DNA from: Porites lobata
Lineage: Eukaryota > Cnidaria > Anthozoa > Scleractinia > Poritidae
Direction of reading: 5' to 3'
DNA length: 64,000 bases
Assembly (NCBI GenBank): GCA_942486035.1
Contig: CALNXK010000002.1
Coordinates: forward strand, 5,335,001 to 5,399,000
The translations under genes and the position numbers were made by a program. A model generated the notes under the pieces. It made no database searches. It saw only the letters and a list, made by a program, of their open reading frames with translations, and had not been told where the DNA came from. Below, one piece after another: positions 12,802-26,349 of this stretch. Every line of letters starts with the position of its first letter. Positions within the stretch are counted from its first letter, which is position 1.

Positions 12802-13086
12802 GTAATGACCGAACGGACGAGGTTAAGAAGTTATTAATTACCTGGCCTTCTCATCATGAGCCTGCGATCAATTAAAACCAACAACTGGTCGGCGGATAAC
12901 TTTAAAAAATACGTCACCTCAACGAGTTGTACACTTGAGCCAGCAATACAGTCAGCTGACACTGGTCAGCGGATACCCTTTTTGACAGCTGTCAATTGAA
13001 TATAACATGCAAGTCCATAAGGATGTCCACTATCAACTTAAACACAGATTGCCTTAGACACCTAGCTAGTAATGGCCGGTCATTAC
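12802..13086. mobile_element. MITE-like repeat with GTAATGACCG ends
   Basis: GTAATGACCG at 12802 and CGGTCATTAC ending at 13086 are inverted. The interior string ACTGGTCAGCGGATA followed by a TTTTTGACAGCT block recurs at about 55801-55835. The left-end string GTAATGACCGAACGG recurs at 4178. These shared strings show a dispersed family. No coding capacity. Confidence 0.6.
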
Positions 13087-16000
13087 AAGAAAACAACCAA
13101 TCAGAGCGCGCGTGCTATTGCAGCCATATAATCAGAAAAGATAATGCATAGAACAACTAAACAAGACGGACGAGTTCATCATAATCGTTTTCTGAAGACG
13201 ATCGCCTGAGCTTAAGGATAAGGAATGGAGTTCCAAATTTGAGTACCATTCTCGTGAAAGATTCGTTAGAGGCTGATCTTTGTTCTGTAGTTATGGATCA
13301 GACTTGTTTTTATAAATTGATTGTGCAGGCTTTTTGGTTACATTTCTGTACTTTCATGTTGTCACTGAAAGTTCCTTGTTTAAAGTGAGTGACCTTATAC
13401 GTACTGCAAACGAAGAGATCAGATCCTTTAACCAGTGGTCCCTTAAAAGAGGTTAAACACAAAGAAAGTCATAAGGCTGTCAGCAAAAACACAAGTGGTC
13501 CGGTCGCTGACTGAGATCTGGCTGTCAATGTGAGGTTTTAGTTATAGAGCGTTGCTTGGGAAAATTTTGCCAGCATTTTGGATGGTGGTGACTTTTGGGA
13601 GGTGGTCCTTTATGAGAGGCGGTAGCACAAAGAGTCGACTGTCTTATAATGGACTTTGGACAAAGTCCTGTGGGTTGACCATTCAACTGAAACCTCTCTT
13701 GCAGTTTTATCGCGTGATGTTGTTTATTTTTCAGTATTGCAACTGAAAATAAATATTATAGGCAAATTCTTTTGAGGTGAAAGGGTTCTTAAAAAGGACC
13801 AACCAAGTAAGACAAGTGAAAATATGGCAGAGAATGAGCAGAATAAAGACTTATCAGTTGGGGAACAAGACGTGGCAGAGAGTACCACAGAAGAGGTGCA
13901 ACGTGATCCTCAAATGGGTGCTGGCACTCTAGAATCACTGAAAGCAAGAGACAAAAAGAGACAAGAGACAGCTAGAAGCTATCACGGATGCTACTAAGAT
14001 GTAGTTGCTACAGGGAAAATGTGATAGATATTTCAATTGAACTTTACTTAGATGGTTACCTATTTAGCCAGCCTGTATATGGTCAAACCTGTAACAAGCA
14101 ATCATCCTAGGGGGAATGACAAACTGACTACTTAATAAAGGTTTGAAAAACCTGAGAGTTAATTAAGAAAATGAAGATGGTGACAAAACGAAATATCCAT
14201 CACCAGGAGCCCATAAGGGTTATGGGCTCCTACCATCACACAACAATAGAAAGGAAGTAAAAGACCATTAATTGTCATGCACAGGGTATTTATTGCAATA
14301 GTATGGTACATCTCGACAAACAGACTGTTTAATAGTGCTGAAGACAATAAAAAATTACTGGTTGGGACCTCAGAAAGGGTGGCCAGGGGTAAACCAAATG
14401 GCTATAATACTTGACAAATATTGCCCCAGTCCCAAGGACTTTTGTCCACGACTGTGGATCTAAATCCACTTGTGTAAAGGCCCGATCTCGTCATTGAATC
14501 CGTTGAAGCTTCGATGATAAATCTTGTACAAAGTTTCGAAAAGAAACATTTCGCCTCATGTACATTCTTGGATTCTGACTTCCTCGCAGTGGAATCCGGA
14601 ATCCAGCTACTGGATTCCGGATTCCAAAGCCCATGATTCCAGATTCTACTTAGCAAAAATTATCCCGGATGTCCGGACCAGACCACACGCAAAACTTTCC
14701 CGGATCCGATTCCGGTATCCCGACTGCTTTAAATGAGGCGAACCATTAAATGGCAGAGTAGTATTAACACTGAACTTAGCATTAAAAAATTGTCTGAACG
14801 GAGCGGGTTGTAAATAACGACTTACAAAACAAATTGACATTTGCTTTACCGCAGTGCGGAACATTTTCGTGGCAACTGCTTTCGCTAAGGTCCTTGTATT
14901 GATCTGGCTGAAAAAAATGAAATTTTTCTTCTTCGGTAGCCATTAGAAAGTAGCTTCGTCAATGTCCTTATGCTTGTGTTTGCGTCGGCGTTCGTTTTCA
15001 ATTGACACAAGACTCTTACACTTGCGCTTATGGTTGCACTTCATTGTGTGTTCCGTCGCTAGTGAAAACCAGGATCTAATGAAAACCGTTCAATCGACAC
15101 TTAAATTAATACTTGTTTTGAAGAAAAAAAAAACCTTCATAGTTCAAACAAGCTGAGTTGATCTCTGCAGACTGAGACTTTTTTGCTGGCCCAGTTACGA
15201 AGAACGCAAGTTTTTCTTAGTCTCTCAATCAAGAAAAACGTGAACTCTGTCTACAACGGTCATATTTTAGAGCAGACATTCCACATATTGACTCTTGATC
15301 AAACCTCTTTACAACTGGCATCTCTCCATAACGGCAACTTTCTTCTGTCCTCGAGGAAGCCCTTGTGGAGAGGTTCAACTGTATTAATTAATTTCTCCAG
15401 CACTAGAACTAAATTTTCATTAACAGCATCGGGGAGATTTTTGGCGCGAACGAAAAGCCCAATTTTGTAGTTCAAATCTGCTTAAAGACGAGAACAAAAG
15501 AAAGAAGGGAACGACTGTCATTAATAATATATTGTTCTTCAGTTTATAAGCTTTTGAATTTCTAAATAAACGGTTTTAAGGTTTTTAGGAAATCAACTTC
15601 GACAAACGTCAAGTCAACCTAAACCACTAAAAAACGTGGTTGTTTATTCGGTATGAAAAAATAAAAGCAGAGAGAAAATACATCATAGAACCGTCGTTAA
15701 AAAGCTGGATACTTGAATAAATCAAGACTGTATTCAGGTATAAGATTTGGTTCAATTGTTCACACGGGCAGGTTCGCTGGTACCTCTAATGAATGCTGTT
15801 CAGATCTGAATTAAAATTGACTGTTAACAATATGACTGCCGAAGAAAACGGGACCACATATGCAGTTGTCTCTTCACCTCAAAAATGGTACTAAAGTATA
15901 GCCTACGGCAAAGGATTCAAATTTTAAAACAAATTTGAATTAAGTAGCTGCAAATCGCTTTTAAAGATTGATTAAGCATATACAGGGTCTCTATTTTTCC

Positions 16001-16272
16001 CTATTTCAGTGCGCGCATTGAAATCGGTTTTGTATAGTTTTCATTTTACTCTTTGATCAAACAATGGATTTTTCGCTTCAAATTCCTTAAATACGCTTTT
16101 AACTTTGACCTCCGGTCGAGACTGCAAGAAAAAGCCCCTTAAAAGACAATGAAATCCAAAGGCTCACAATAAAATATCAACCCAATACTCTAGTAAGAAT
16201 TTGTATCATCGCATTGTCAAGAACAATCTGTCTGATGCATGCGCGAAAAAAAAAATCGTTATCATAAGTTAA
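13087..16272. other. Intergenic, no gene seen
   Basis: 13400-13630 contains repeated GTGGTCC-type strings of a probable repeat. 14580-14660 contains reiterated GGATTCCGGATTCC words. No exon could be supported. Confidence 0.5.
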
Positions 16273-16460
16273 GTTCACACTTCACCGGGCAATTTTTTTC
16301 GACCGGTTGAAAAATTTGAACGGATACTTCAATACTTTCGCTCTGTTCACACGCAACTTCGAAGGCCTAGAAGCCTAAATTTTGAACGGCACACCTATAA
16401 TACGCTCGAAGTTTCAACCGGTCGACAATTCGTCCGTGGGGGAATGGGGGGCGTGTGAAC
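16273..16460. repeat. Foldback element, about 190 bp
   Basis: The outer ends are GTTCACAC and GTGTGAAC. An inner perfect pair, TCGACCGGTTGAAA and TTTCAACCGGTCGA, lies at about 16300 and 16410. A third GTTCACACG lies inside at about 16345. It is non-coding. Confidence 0.7.
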
Positions 16461-17630
16461 GTGGTTAATGTGCAGCAGAAGTCGACAAAAGAATTGGCTG
16501 ACATACGTTTTATGTCATGATCACTTATATTTCCCCGAAGGCTCCTTATATTGAATTTGAGAGTATGACCGTGGCAACAATTTTAGAGTTATTTTGCAGC
16601 ACACAAAAAAATGGAATCTCATCTCAAGGAATCAGTGGAATTTGCTCCTTAATATATTTCCTTCCATAAAACTGCTAAGGACGAGTATTTCTTTACAGAC
16701 TAGAAAGTCATACGAATTAGATATATTGGCTAAATATCGACCTCTCCGTTCAACAAAATGCTTTCTGCGATTTTAAAGCAGCTGATGCAAAAGGGAAAAA
16801 AAGAGGAACAGTATCTTCACTTTCAGCGCTGTAAAGTTACGGTAGAATATAAAATAATGATACTTTCGCAGCCACTGAACTCGAGCTCTCAAAAGTAGGA
16901 TTTGTGCTGTGAAACATCTAATGTACCAAACCCGGTAATGAGTTCGGATCGAAACTCATCAATCATGAATTTAGCCATTTTCCTGTGAGGTCCGCTTAGC
17001 GAACAAGTATCTATATCTCGTCCTTCAATGCCGAGCCGGGATACTGGTAAAAAAAGTTATATAATTAACAACCTTTGCCCGCTGTGAATAATCAGTTTTT
17101 CGGTAAAACGTTAACTAGAAAAGTAACTTTGTTTTTTTTTTAGTAGTACTTGCTTCTACTGTTGAAAAGTGGGGAGGCTTTCAGCCCCTTCCCCTGCGTG
17201 GTCCCTGAATCAAGCTCCAAGCTAACAGTAATAAGAGTTGTGTAGCTTTAATTAAATAGGAGTTTTAATTTCCTCCAAGCAACACAAAGCGCCGGGTCCA
17301 GCATGTCAAAGCTGACGGGAATTCTCATACTCGCGGACTGTTAAAATAAACAATTCAGATCCTACACTTTGCAGAAAATTAAACTATGGTAAACAAACCG
17401 CAAAGGAAATTTGATTGAGGAATAAAAAAATTGTCTTGCAGGCACACCAAATCCGCTTTTTATACTTTACGAAGGCTAAACACGTTTCGTGGAAAGGGTG
17501 AGTCAGGTTTGTGACCGCTTTTACAGCATTTTCAATTTCACTACACAATCAGTAAATTAGAATAGAACAAAGCTCCTACTTCACTTTGTTTTAAGTCGCG
17601 GATCAATAAATAAGTGGACCTCTGGCGCCT
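16461..17630. other. Intergenic, no gene seen
   Basis: No motif-bearing frame. Confidence 0.5.
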
Positions 17631-17661
17631 GTGGGGGGTGGGGGGGTGGGGGGGGGGGGTG
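17631..17661 (+). repeat. G-run tract
   Basis: At least three G-runs of six or more bases separated by single T residues, ending in a run of more than ten Gs. Four or more G-tracts in about 30 bases could fold into a G-quadruplex. No gene lies beside it. Confidence 0.8.
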
Positions 17662-20600
17662 CGAGCGCACCCGTCGCAGCCCCCTCCCTACGGGCCTGTA
17701 TATTAAGTATTTCATTCACTAACTAGTTAACTAATGGTCACTTCAAAAACGTGACGTTTTAAAGCCGTTGATCTAATAAGGACAAAAATAATCTTCATTA
17801 AAGAAGAAAGAAAGAAACATCAAAGAGATACGTACGTTTCTTGTTTAAATCTTACGCTTTTACTGTAAAGTGAATGACTATTCACAAATCACAGCCATCA
17901 GACTCGACAAATTCTTTCTCTCTCACTTCTATGGCCTTTCCTTACAAATTATACAAAAAACGTTCCTTGTAGTGAAATTTATAATGTAAGATAGAATGAA
18001 TTCATTCCTTCAAAAAACCCCCTTTTTTTCTAGCTATTCGGTCGAGGACTGAGTTGAGAAAAGAAATTTCAAACGGCAGAATTGTTCATAATCAATAGCA
18101 GGTATACCTGTTCCCTGAGGTTAAAACAAGACGATAATGTGGGATCATATTTAACATCTGCTAGCTGGGGACAAGAGACTTGGCCGAGACTATTTGGCAG
18201 AATAAATGTAGTGTAGTGCTGGCTTTGTAAATAGCATGCGATAAAATCGCGACAGCATTGTTGGTAAAATATTAAGATCGTCTGTACCGAACGAATTGAA
18301 AAAGTATGAGTCTATCAAAATCGTTCATTACTGGTCTCAAATCTCTTTGTTTGAGTTTGACAGAGCTGACCATGCAGTTTCGTAGAGCAGAAAATCATTA
18401 ATATGTTCGAAATTGAATTCCTTGTTTAAACGTGATTTTCTGCTTGGCTACGTTGATTGTTGCCTTTTTTTCACGGAAAAGCCTATCAAGAAAGTTCGAA
18501 ACTCGAACGACAGAATGTGTTGAAATAAGAGCTTTGCTGTTTGATTTCGCAGAGATAATGACTACTATCAATTGACAATCAAAAATTGACACGGCAAAAA
18601 TAAGCCAAAGCAAAAGGTTCCTTATAGTTAATTTACACATTTCAAATAATTCTTATTTCCAAAGTTAAGCCGGTTAGCATGAAAACTAAAGGATTGAAAG
18701 AACCGATTGCCGGTCACTTTTGATTTGTGTTCCACAAGTTTTAATTCCGTCACATTTTGCCAACTTTCTTCTACCTACATGGAAAACTTTTTTGTGCTTC
18801 AATCAACTCTAAATATGATAGTCTCTGGTAAAAGTTTATGTTTAGGGCTTTTGTTCTTTTCGATACTCTCGAGCACCAGATGGCGTTAATCTTCGCTATT
18901 GTCCGGATTATTGTTTACACTAGGCTTATTGGGCTTATTAAGTTTCCGATAAGACTCCGAAGTTCGAAGAAACAACCGACTGATTCCGAGTCTTTACATT
19001 CATTCGGCAAGCTGTTCCATCACAGTAAAGAAGAATATTTTTGCCAAGTAATCACAACCGAAATTTTAGTGAATTGCGCCAGGCAGAGAATATTATAGTT
19101 TGACTTATAGAAAACCAAACCAAACCAAACCAAAACAAAACAGATAAAAACGTGGTTTGCTCATACGAATGATAATAGTTAAAGATGGTCTAGTAAGACA
19201 AGCTGTAAATTCCCCTTTTACGTTTAACAAGAAAGAGAAACGTCTTTTTCCTTCGAATTGGCAGTTTGTGAATTTTTTGGGGGGTGTTATATCTCTTTTC
19301 AATTTGTCTTTTATTGACTCAAAGTATCACAGAGGCGCGTGGTCACTGCTTTAGCGCGAACTTACGAACTAACAGAGAAGAAAATATATTAAAATAAAAT
19401 TCAGCCCTTTCTTTTTGAACGACCCAAGCTTTTATAGTTATCGAGAACTGTAGATTTTTGAACGTTAAAAAACCAAGCGAAAAAAATTGCACATGTTAAT
19501 ATTTGAATAACAATTTTCATCTCAAAAGTAAACAACTTCAACAAATTCGGGTTTATGTTTATACCAGTGAAGCTTGGGCAAAGTTTGGTGAAGAACGTAT
19601 TACGTACATTATATTACCAACGTAAAATGTGTTACTTGATTAAGTAAACTGTTCATATGGTCAAATTGGGCTCACAGCAACGTTCATCGTGCATTCAGTT
19701 TTCCTAATTTTTGAGGTATTAGGCTCGTTCACAATGTAAGATTCCTATGCATTTGGGTCCGGCGTGGATGAAATCCTTAGGTGCAGTCATCAAAAAGGAA
19801 TACGTAGACGTCAGCTTTTGCCTGTTTTTTGCTTAGGATATTTTGGGTTGGTAAAGAGTAATACTATTCAGCGCTTTAACATTCGGCGAGAATAATCAGG
19901 CATATGAATATCCCACTTGTCTATTCGAAACTGAATTTGTAGTACAATATCTTACCAAGATCTAGGGATTACTTTTACTTTACAAAACAGGTAGAGTACA
20001 ACTATGCCGGGAAAAATGGTTTTTAACAACCTTTAACACACAATGGGGTTAAGCTCTAAGCCTTTACCTAACCAGGGGTACTAAATAAATGAAATTTGAC
20101 GAATTCTTCGAAATGTAGTTTCCTAAATTACTATAGAGCAAACCAATTCCGCAAGTCGAATTTGCCGATGGCTCTTGTCGCTGGCTCGCATGGTATCACA
20201 CTATATTCGCCGCCAACAGAGCTGAAAAGGAGATTTTCGTTTCGCTCACTTGGTTAAAATTTGCTTCACTCTTGCTTTGCTACAAAGTGAAGTAATAGAC
20301 CAATTTGCGACACGAGCCATAAATTGCCATCTGCTTCAACAAAGAACTCAACTTGTGATTCTACAAACAGAGGCGTGGGTACTTCTGAATTAAAATGTTG
20401 GTTTATCTTATGCCTTCTTGTCCTCGTGACCACAAACTAAGGGGCGTGTTGTTACGAGAAGTGCTAGGAAATCTCGCATCCGTTGACGCGAAGATCCCCG
20501 CAAAGCACGTGCTTCATGCTTCGAAGCTCGCTTTTCTTCCGCGCCGATTTATTCATAAAGATGTTGCTACTTAAAAAAAAATTTAGTCGATTTTTCGCCT

Positions 20601-22968
20601 TGCATGTATTGGACAATACGCATGTATACTGAATATATCTTGCTCTAATACGGCTCTTTGTTTCGTCTACCTGCAAGTTCTGTCACAGAGCTGGTGACCC
20701 CGGCCAAAAACTGCCCCCCTTTGGAAGTTTATTTCAAGGAAATGACACCTTCACTTCATTTTTACATATACTCATTCTGACTTCCAACCCATCTTTGGGC
20801 AGAATGGCTCGGCAACTACTTTCAATAGCAGCAACTTTTAAAGTAGGCAGTGTTATTGTCTTATGGGTTTTAAATCGGATTTAAATTGTCCCTTAAGTAG
20901 CAAGTGCCTCATTATCAATTATGCGTCAAAAATCGACGGCAGAAATCAGTTCTACTTCTGCGTCAGAGCATGCTACAAATCTTTTTCCGATTTCTTCGCT
21001 GCTCGCTTCATGGGAAGTTAGTTTGTCCTCGAAAAGCGTGAGTTTTTGATTTGAATTGTTCGAAAATCAAACCTACAAAGTGCGAATCACTTTCTAGTGT
21101 TTGAATGGATTCATTTAACAGCTCATTAAATCTCACATTAATGTATATACATTCCTAGGCACGTGTAAGACTTGGCTCAAAAGAAGAAACTCTATTGTTC
21201 AAGCATTCCTTCATCGGGAGTCAATATCATGAAATTTTTTTAAAAGGCACTTCGATACATTTTCTTTATGGATGAAATTTTGTTCGAATTTGTTTTATAT
21301 GATATATATTATATCATTCCAGGGAGTTTTTTGACGATTTTTTAACGTCACTTTTGTATTCTTTCAAATGAATGTGTCATGACCACTAAAACATCTTGTG
21401 ATGATTCTGGTATGGTTATGACAGGTTTCGTGCGACTACTTATGTGCTCACGTTAGTTTCAATAGAGCAAACCGCAAATAAAAATAAAACCCCCGTTTTT
21501 TCCGTCTCCCCCCTAAGCAGACAGCAATGGATCAATCTATATTTATTCTTCACGTTTAAGGCAAAGCCTTTCAGACGGATATCATTAAAACCACTAAAGA
21601 CTCTAATTTGCTTTTCATGATACATTTGACAATGGCTATCCATGCCTTTACAGGACAAATCGAAGCAGGTTACAGTCTCAAATATCTATGTGCATTGTTT
21701 TGTTCAGGATAGTTCAGAAACACTGTCAAAGGCATTCCCGCGATCTCTGCCATGCTCGCTTTATTTTCGAAGAAATTTTTGCGCCGCTCTTTTGTGTGAA
21801 CTCTGTTAAAGAGACATTGCTCACTTCCTGAAATCTTCGCTGTGAGAACGCCGTATTGTCTTTGTTCGCAACGCACGGGGGTCGAATCGCACCTGTTATT
21901 GATGCACGTGCCTTCGCCGAATCAACAAGTGCCACAGGCGAGTTGGACGGGTGGCGTTGCTAAGTGCACAACGCTAGCAGTGGCCAAACTCAAACAAAGG
22001 CATGTTATGAGAAGTAATTAGCTAATGTGAAATTTGTCTATCTTGTTTGGAATACCCTGGTAAAATCGTTCGCACCAAATTAAGAATCGCGAAAATCAAA
22101 TAGAGCGCCCCGGTAATAAATCACGTAGTTCCCCGACGGGGATTTAAATTTAAATGGCGCTCAGAACGAAATTGTATATATGTGGAGGATTCATTTAGAA
22201 GTGGATCGGGAACAAAAGATAATTTTTCTTTTGTATGAATAATTGACACCGCATGGTTCAGTGGCAAATAATATACTTCCAAATATTTCCAAATTAAAAT
22301 TTCATAACGCGAAGCACAAAAGAACATCGCTTTGACTTAACAGAGAGCCTTTCTTAGATTCTCTTCAGAAGTGTAAAGAAATAATAATCATTTTAACAAA
22401 ACTCTTCCTCGCCGCTACGGAATGCATTGCTAAAAAATGTCATAAAAGGGGTCCTGAATATTTTCTTTGTGAAATATGTCTTTTGACTTGTTTAGACGGA
22501 TTTTTTAATCGGTAGAGTTGTTCTCGCTCACTGTTTTGCTCATGCTAAAATTATTTGGCAGTGCGTTCGCTGATTGGCCAAGAGAGTATTCCACTAGCAG
22601 CGAACAAGCCTCTCAAGATTTTAAACAAACTATTCTACCATGCATGCGCAATGAGATATGCGAGTTTAGATTGGCTGAGAGCGGCCCATTGTCAAGTAGA
22701 ATTAGTCGTTTAGCCATTTTCTGCCTTGCGCAACCTGTAACGCATTGAATTCTTGATAGGTCTTGGGCGGGTTTTAATAAATAACTACCTAGGCCTAGCA
22801 TGACGGAGAGGCTGTTGTTTTAAATAACAGATTGTGTTATTCTTTTGTCGTGAGATGATCAAGGGCATTCAGTTTCCATGTATGAAAGTTCGTGTCAAGT
22901 TAGCAAGTGGGAAATTGTTTACGACCGCTGCAAAATCCTCGTTGCACCTGTCTGGCCTACTCGGCGCC
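17662..22968. other. Intergenic, no gene seen
   Basis: A 5.3-kb stretch with only chance frames. A CCAAA microsatellite is at about 19112-19142. I see no recognisable transposon ends, exons or RNA genes. Confidence 0.5.
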
Positions 22969-22976
22969 TATAATAA
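22969..22976 (+). promoter_or_regulatory. Candidate TATA box of the SNAG zinc-finger gene
   Basis: TATAATAA lies about 150 bp upstream of the start codon at 23120. A start site near 23000 would give a 5' UTR of about 120 bases. This is inferred from position and sequence only. Confidence 0.35.
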
Positions 22977-23119
22977 CCAGTGCAAGATTCTTCATTTTAT
23001 TTGAAGCAAAGTTAGCGATCGAGTTATCATACTCCAAGCATTTTGAGTTCGGACTTACTGTCTACCATCCTCAAAGAAGTACATAGCAAGCCTATCAGCC
23101 TTAAACTCACTTATCAAAA

Positions 23120-25734
23120 ATGCCTCGCTCATTTTTAATCAAAAAGAAGGAATTCAAGAAAGCCAACAGCACATACTTCGGTAAGTTCTCAATTTTTTGG
23201 TAATATTTCTATTTTCAAAACCATATTTATGAAGTGCGTTCTAGTTGTTAGCGCTTACAGTTTTTGTTGGTTTTAGTGAAGGGGAGAAAGCTAAGAGTTC
23301 TTGCAAAAAAGATTTTGAAGACTGTAAAAGAAGTATTTATTCCAGAAAGCAGGCTAGTGAAAAATACACTAAAATATTTCCTAATTGCCCATTTCACTTT
23401 ATTAGAACTGACAATTTATCAGGTTAAATACAAGTAATATCTGATGGCTTGTTCGAGAGTTTCTCGCTTTTTTGCACCCTTTAAGCAGAATTTACAATAG
23501 AGACGACACTATGAAGTCCTCACCCTCAATTTACAGGCCCAATTTTTTTTTTCGAGAATTCTTCTTTTCTTTGTTGTGGATTTTAAATACGACCTTGCAA
23601 CCCGTAAACTACCTGGAGGGTTCTTTCAGAGGATATTAAAACCCAATCATTTTCGGCAACAGGGATAAACGTACCTTTAAAAAGTTTTATGATGCAACGA
23701 ACGTTTACAAAGAGTCGACATAGAGAAAAAACCAAAATTAGGTAAAGGAAAACCGCAAAGGAAAAAACAAATCCGTCAATTAGTCTTGTTTTGCGACTAC
23801 CGAGTAGCTCCTTGCTGGACCTGAATTATTAATACGAGGTGTACAAACAGCGATGAGATTTTCTTCCTTTCTACGCTTTGGCGAGGTAAAAAGCATTTTC
23901 TCAATAAAGGTGGACTTTTAGGGATTTAATTCTTTCGATGTTTCAAAGTTATTCAGAGAATATGCCATTGGCTAACGTGGGAGGCAGTTATCTATTTGGG
24001 ACCAAACATGCAACGAAGCGAGTGAGCTTTTGTTCTTCGTTAACTCGGTAAAACATTTTCTCCAGGCTAGATTGTCGCTTCTCTAAAGGTTTACGCTGAC
24101 GAGAATTGTTTTCAGCTCAGTTTTGCGGCTTGCTGAAAAGCCGTCGGATTAAAACTGCTGTTTAAAAGCGTCAAGGAAGAATTTGGTGGTTTTTGATGAC
24201 TTTTATAAAATGGTATTTTGAGCCATTAAAGATTTATTGAATCTTTAGAACAGTACGTGTTCAAGATTGAATTGACGAGCCTAATATTTTCAAGATATAT
24301 CCGTTTTCGGCAGTAAGTTAGAAAAAAGCTGCAAAACTTCAGTTCAGATTTTGTTCAAGGAAGACAATACAATTGCGACATGCAAAAACGAACCCTGGTC
24401 TCAAATCAAGCATTTAGATATATAAAATAAAGAAAGTACGACATATTTACTGTGGCGGAGAAATTTAATTACCACCTTCAGTACAATGTAAAAAAAAAGT
24501 GTTAACAGAATTCAGGTTATTAGCAGCTTAACTCCAAAATGCGTCGCTATTAAAATCTATGTTAAGCCCACTAATACTACCACTCGGCATTAAAACCACT
24601 TGGCTTACGCGCCAGCTACAAGCGCCATGATTCCAAGCTGTATTGGCGTACTTTGCGTATGATAAAGTGATGAAATATGTAACAAGTTTTGTTTGTTGCG
24701 GTTCATTTTGTGGAGGAAACAGTATAGTAGCGCAGTATTTGATTGTCACTTGAGTAAACGTGCTGATGAAAAAAAGGATAACAAATTGTGATTTTTTTTG
24801 AATTGCAGATAATACCGAAGATACTCCCCCAACAGTGGCGTCTACTCAAGCTGAATTCTATCGCATAACCTCACCTTTCTCCCAGCCATTGGTTTTCACA
24901 AATGCAGAGCCTCATATTATCTCTGCGAGTAGAGAGCTTAAAGGACAAAATGGTTTTCATGTCGAGAAAGAACAAAGCCGTGTCAGTACTTGGAACAGAG
25001 AGGAAGGTGGCTCTGATCCAGAGCGTTTAGCGGATTTTTCGTCGATGAAAGAAGAAAAAGATGTGGATTCCAGTGGAACGGAGAAGCCCTACACCTGTCA
25101 GCACTGTAGCAAAGTATTCACGCGCTCATGGAACTTCCAACGGCATGTTCTTATTCACACCGGTCAGAAGCCTTACAAATGTCAAAAATGTCCAAAAGCC
25201 TTCGCTCTTGCGGCGCATCTGAAGATTCATAACCGAATCCACACAGGTGAAAAACCATACACGTGTAATATCTGCTGCCGAGGGTTTGCCCAGTTGACCA
25301 ACTTACAGCGCCACATCTTGACGCACACGGGCGAGAAACCACACAAGTGCCAGTATTGCCCTAAAGCTTTCGTGAGTTCAAGCGACCTACGAAGGCACGT
25401 TCGAATCCACACCGGGGAAAGGCCGTACAAGTGCAAGCAGTGTTCCAAGGCTTTCACAACGTCTGGCAATCTGCAGTCCCACATACTCACCCACACGGGC
25501 GAGAAGCCGTACAAGTGTAATATCTGCAACTGGAAGTTTATCAGCTCCAGTAATCTTCGCACGCACATTCGCATACACCATGCCTACTACTTGGAGAAAC
25601 CTAACGCCGCCCATCAACCTGAACAGCAGGGCTTAAACAACCGGCTTGTTCCTGATACTGTTACAGACCAAATGAGGGAAAATATGCCTTTCAAAAACCT
25701 AATAGAATCTCAGAGAGAACAAGTATATTATTAA
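23120..25734 (+). CDS. SNAG-domain, six-finger C2H2 transcriptional repressor (Gfi1-like N terminus)
   Basis: Two exons, 23120-23180 and 24809-25734, give 328 residues. Exon 1 encodes MPRSFLIKKK and ten more residues, a SNAG module. It ends in a GTAAGT donor, and the TTGCAG acceptor at 24808 restores the frame (phase 1). Exon 2 encodes a Ser/Glu-rich linker and six C2H2 fingers at about residues 115-137, 143-165, 171-193, 199-221, 227-249 and 255-277. All fingers have intact CX2C and HX3H pairs and TGEKP-type linkers. A 50-residue tail follows. SNAG modules of Gfi1, Snail, Ovo and Insm proteins recruit LSD1/CoREST, so a nuclear DNA-binding repressor is expected. Six fingers fit Gfi1, but the finger sequences look like generic TGEKP-linked fingers, so orthology is open. 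The 1.6-kb intron has no supported exon. No symbol is assigned. Confidence 0.9.
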
Positions 25735-26245
25735 CTGTAAACGCACGCGTCATGCTCAATGTAACATATTCAGTATTCCACCATCGGAGTTTTAGAAATG
25801 TTCGTGCGTTCGTAACCCAGCTTTAAAACACTGACAAATAGAGCATCGTTGTCTAAAATACGCTTTGTATTACAGAGCAGCATGTTTAAGATTTGATAAA
25901 AAGTCTATAAATTAGTCTAATTCGTGTCAAGAACACTTCAGAGAAATATTCTTTATTAAGCAGAGCTAGTATACATAAAAAGGGCGTATTTATATAAAAC
26001 AATGTAAGAGTAACTTTTGATATTCAAAGATGTACAAGAAATTATAAGAGCAGCTAACAGAATTTGAAATATGTGTATAAGTATGGATTTATTTTATGAA
26101 ATCGAGTGAATTACTATTTTTTAGAATGTTAACAAAGAAAATACTAAGGTTGTTCTAAAAATTCTAGAGAATAAGGTATTTATCTAAACGGAATATCACG
26201 TGTACGGTAGCCGGTTTGGCGAACAGGTGGCTACTTGTTTTAGTT

Positions 26246-26349
26246 AATAAAAAGCGCAATCATTGTTAATGAACATATTCTGTACCGAAACGAGAAGCGA
26301 GCCACCACTTCTTCAATCAAATGAGTATCATTCCTTGTGAAGTAATAAA
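26246..26349 (+). terminator. Candidate polyadenylation signals of the SNAG zinc-finger gene
   Basis: AATAAA occurs at 26246-26251 and again at 26344-26349, giving a 3' UTR of about 0.5-0.6 kb. The region between stop and signal is AU-rich. Which signal is used cannot be told from sequence. Confidence 0.45.

Noticed and set aside
23245..23427. 60-codon frame in the SNAG zinc-finger intron
   Set aside because: Cys/Lys-rich but without splice sites that join exon 1 or exon 2 in frame, and no recognisable family.
25151..25617. Three antisense frames opposite the zinc fingers
   Set aside because: They are mirror products of the repeated finger codons, a known artefact of C2H2 arrays.
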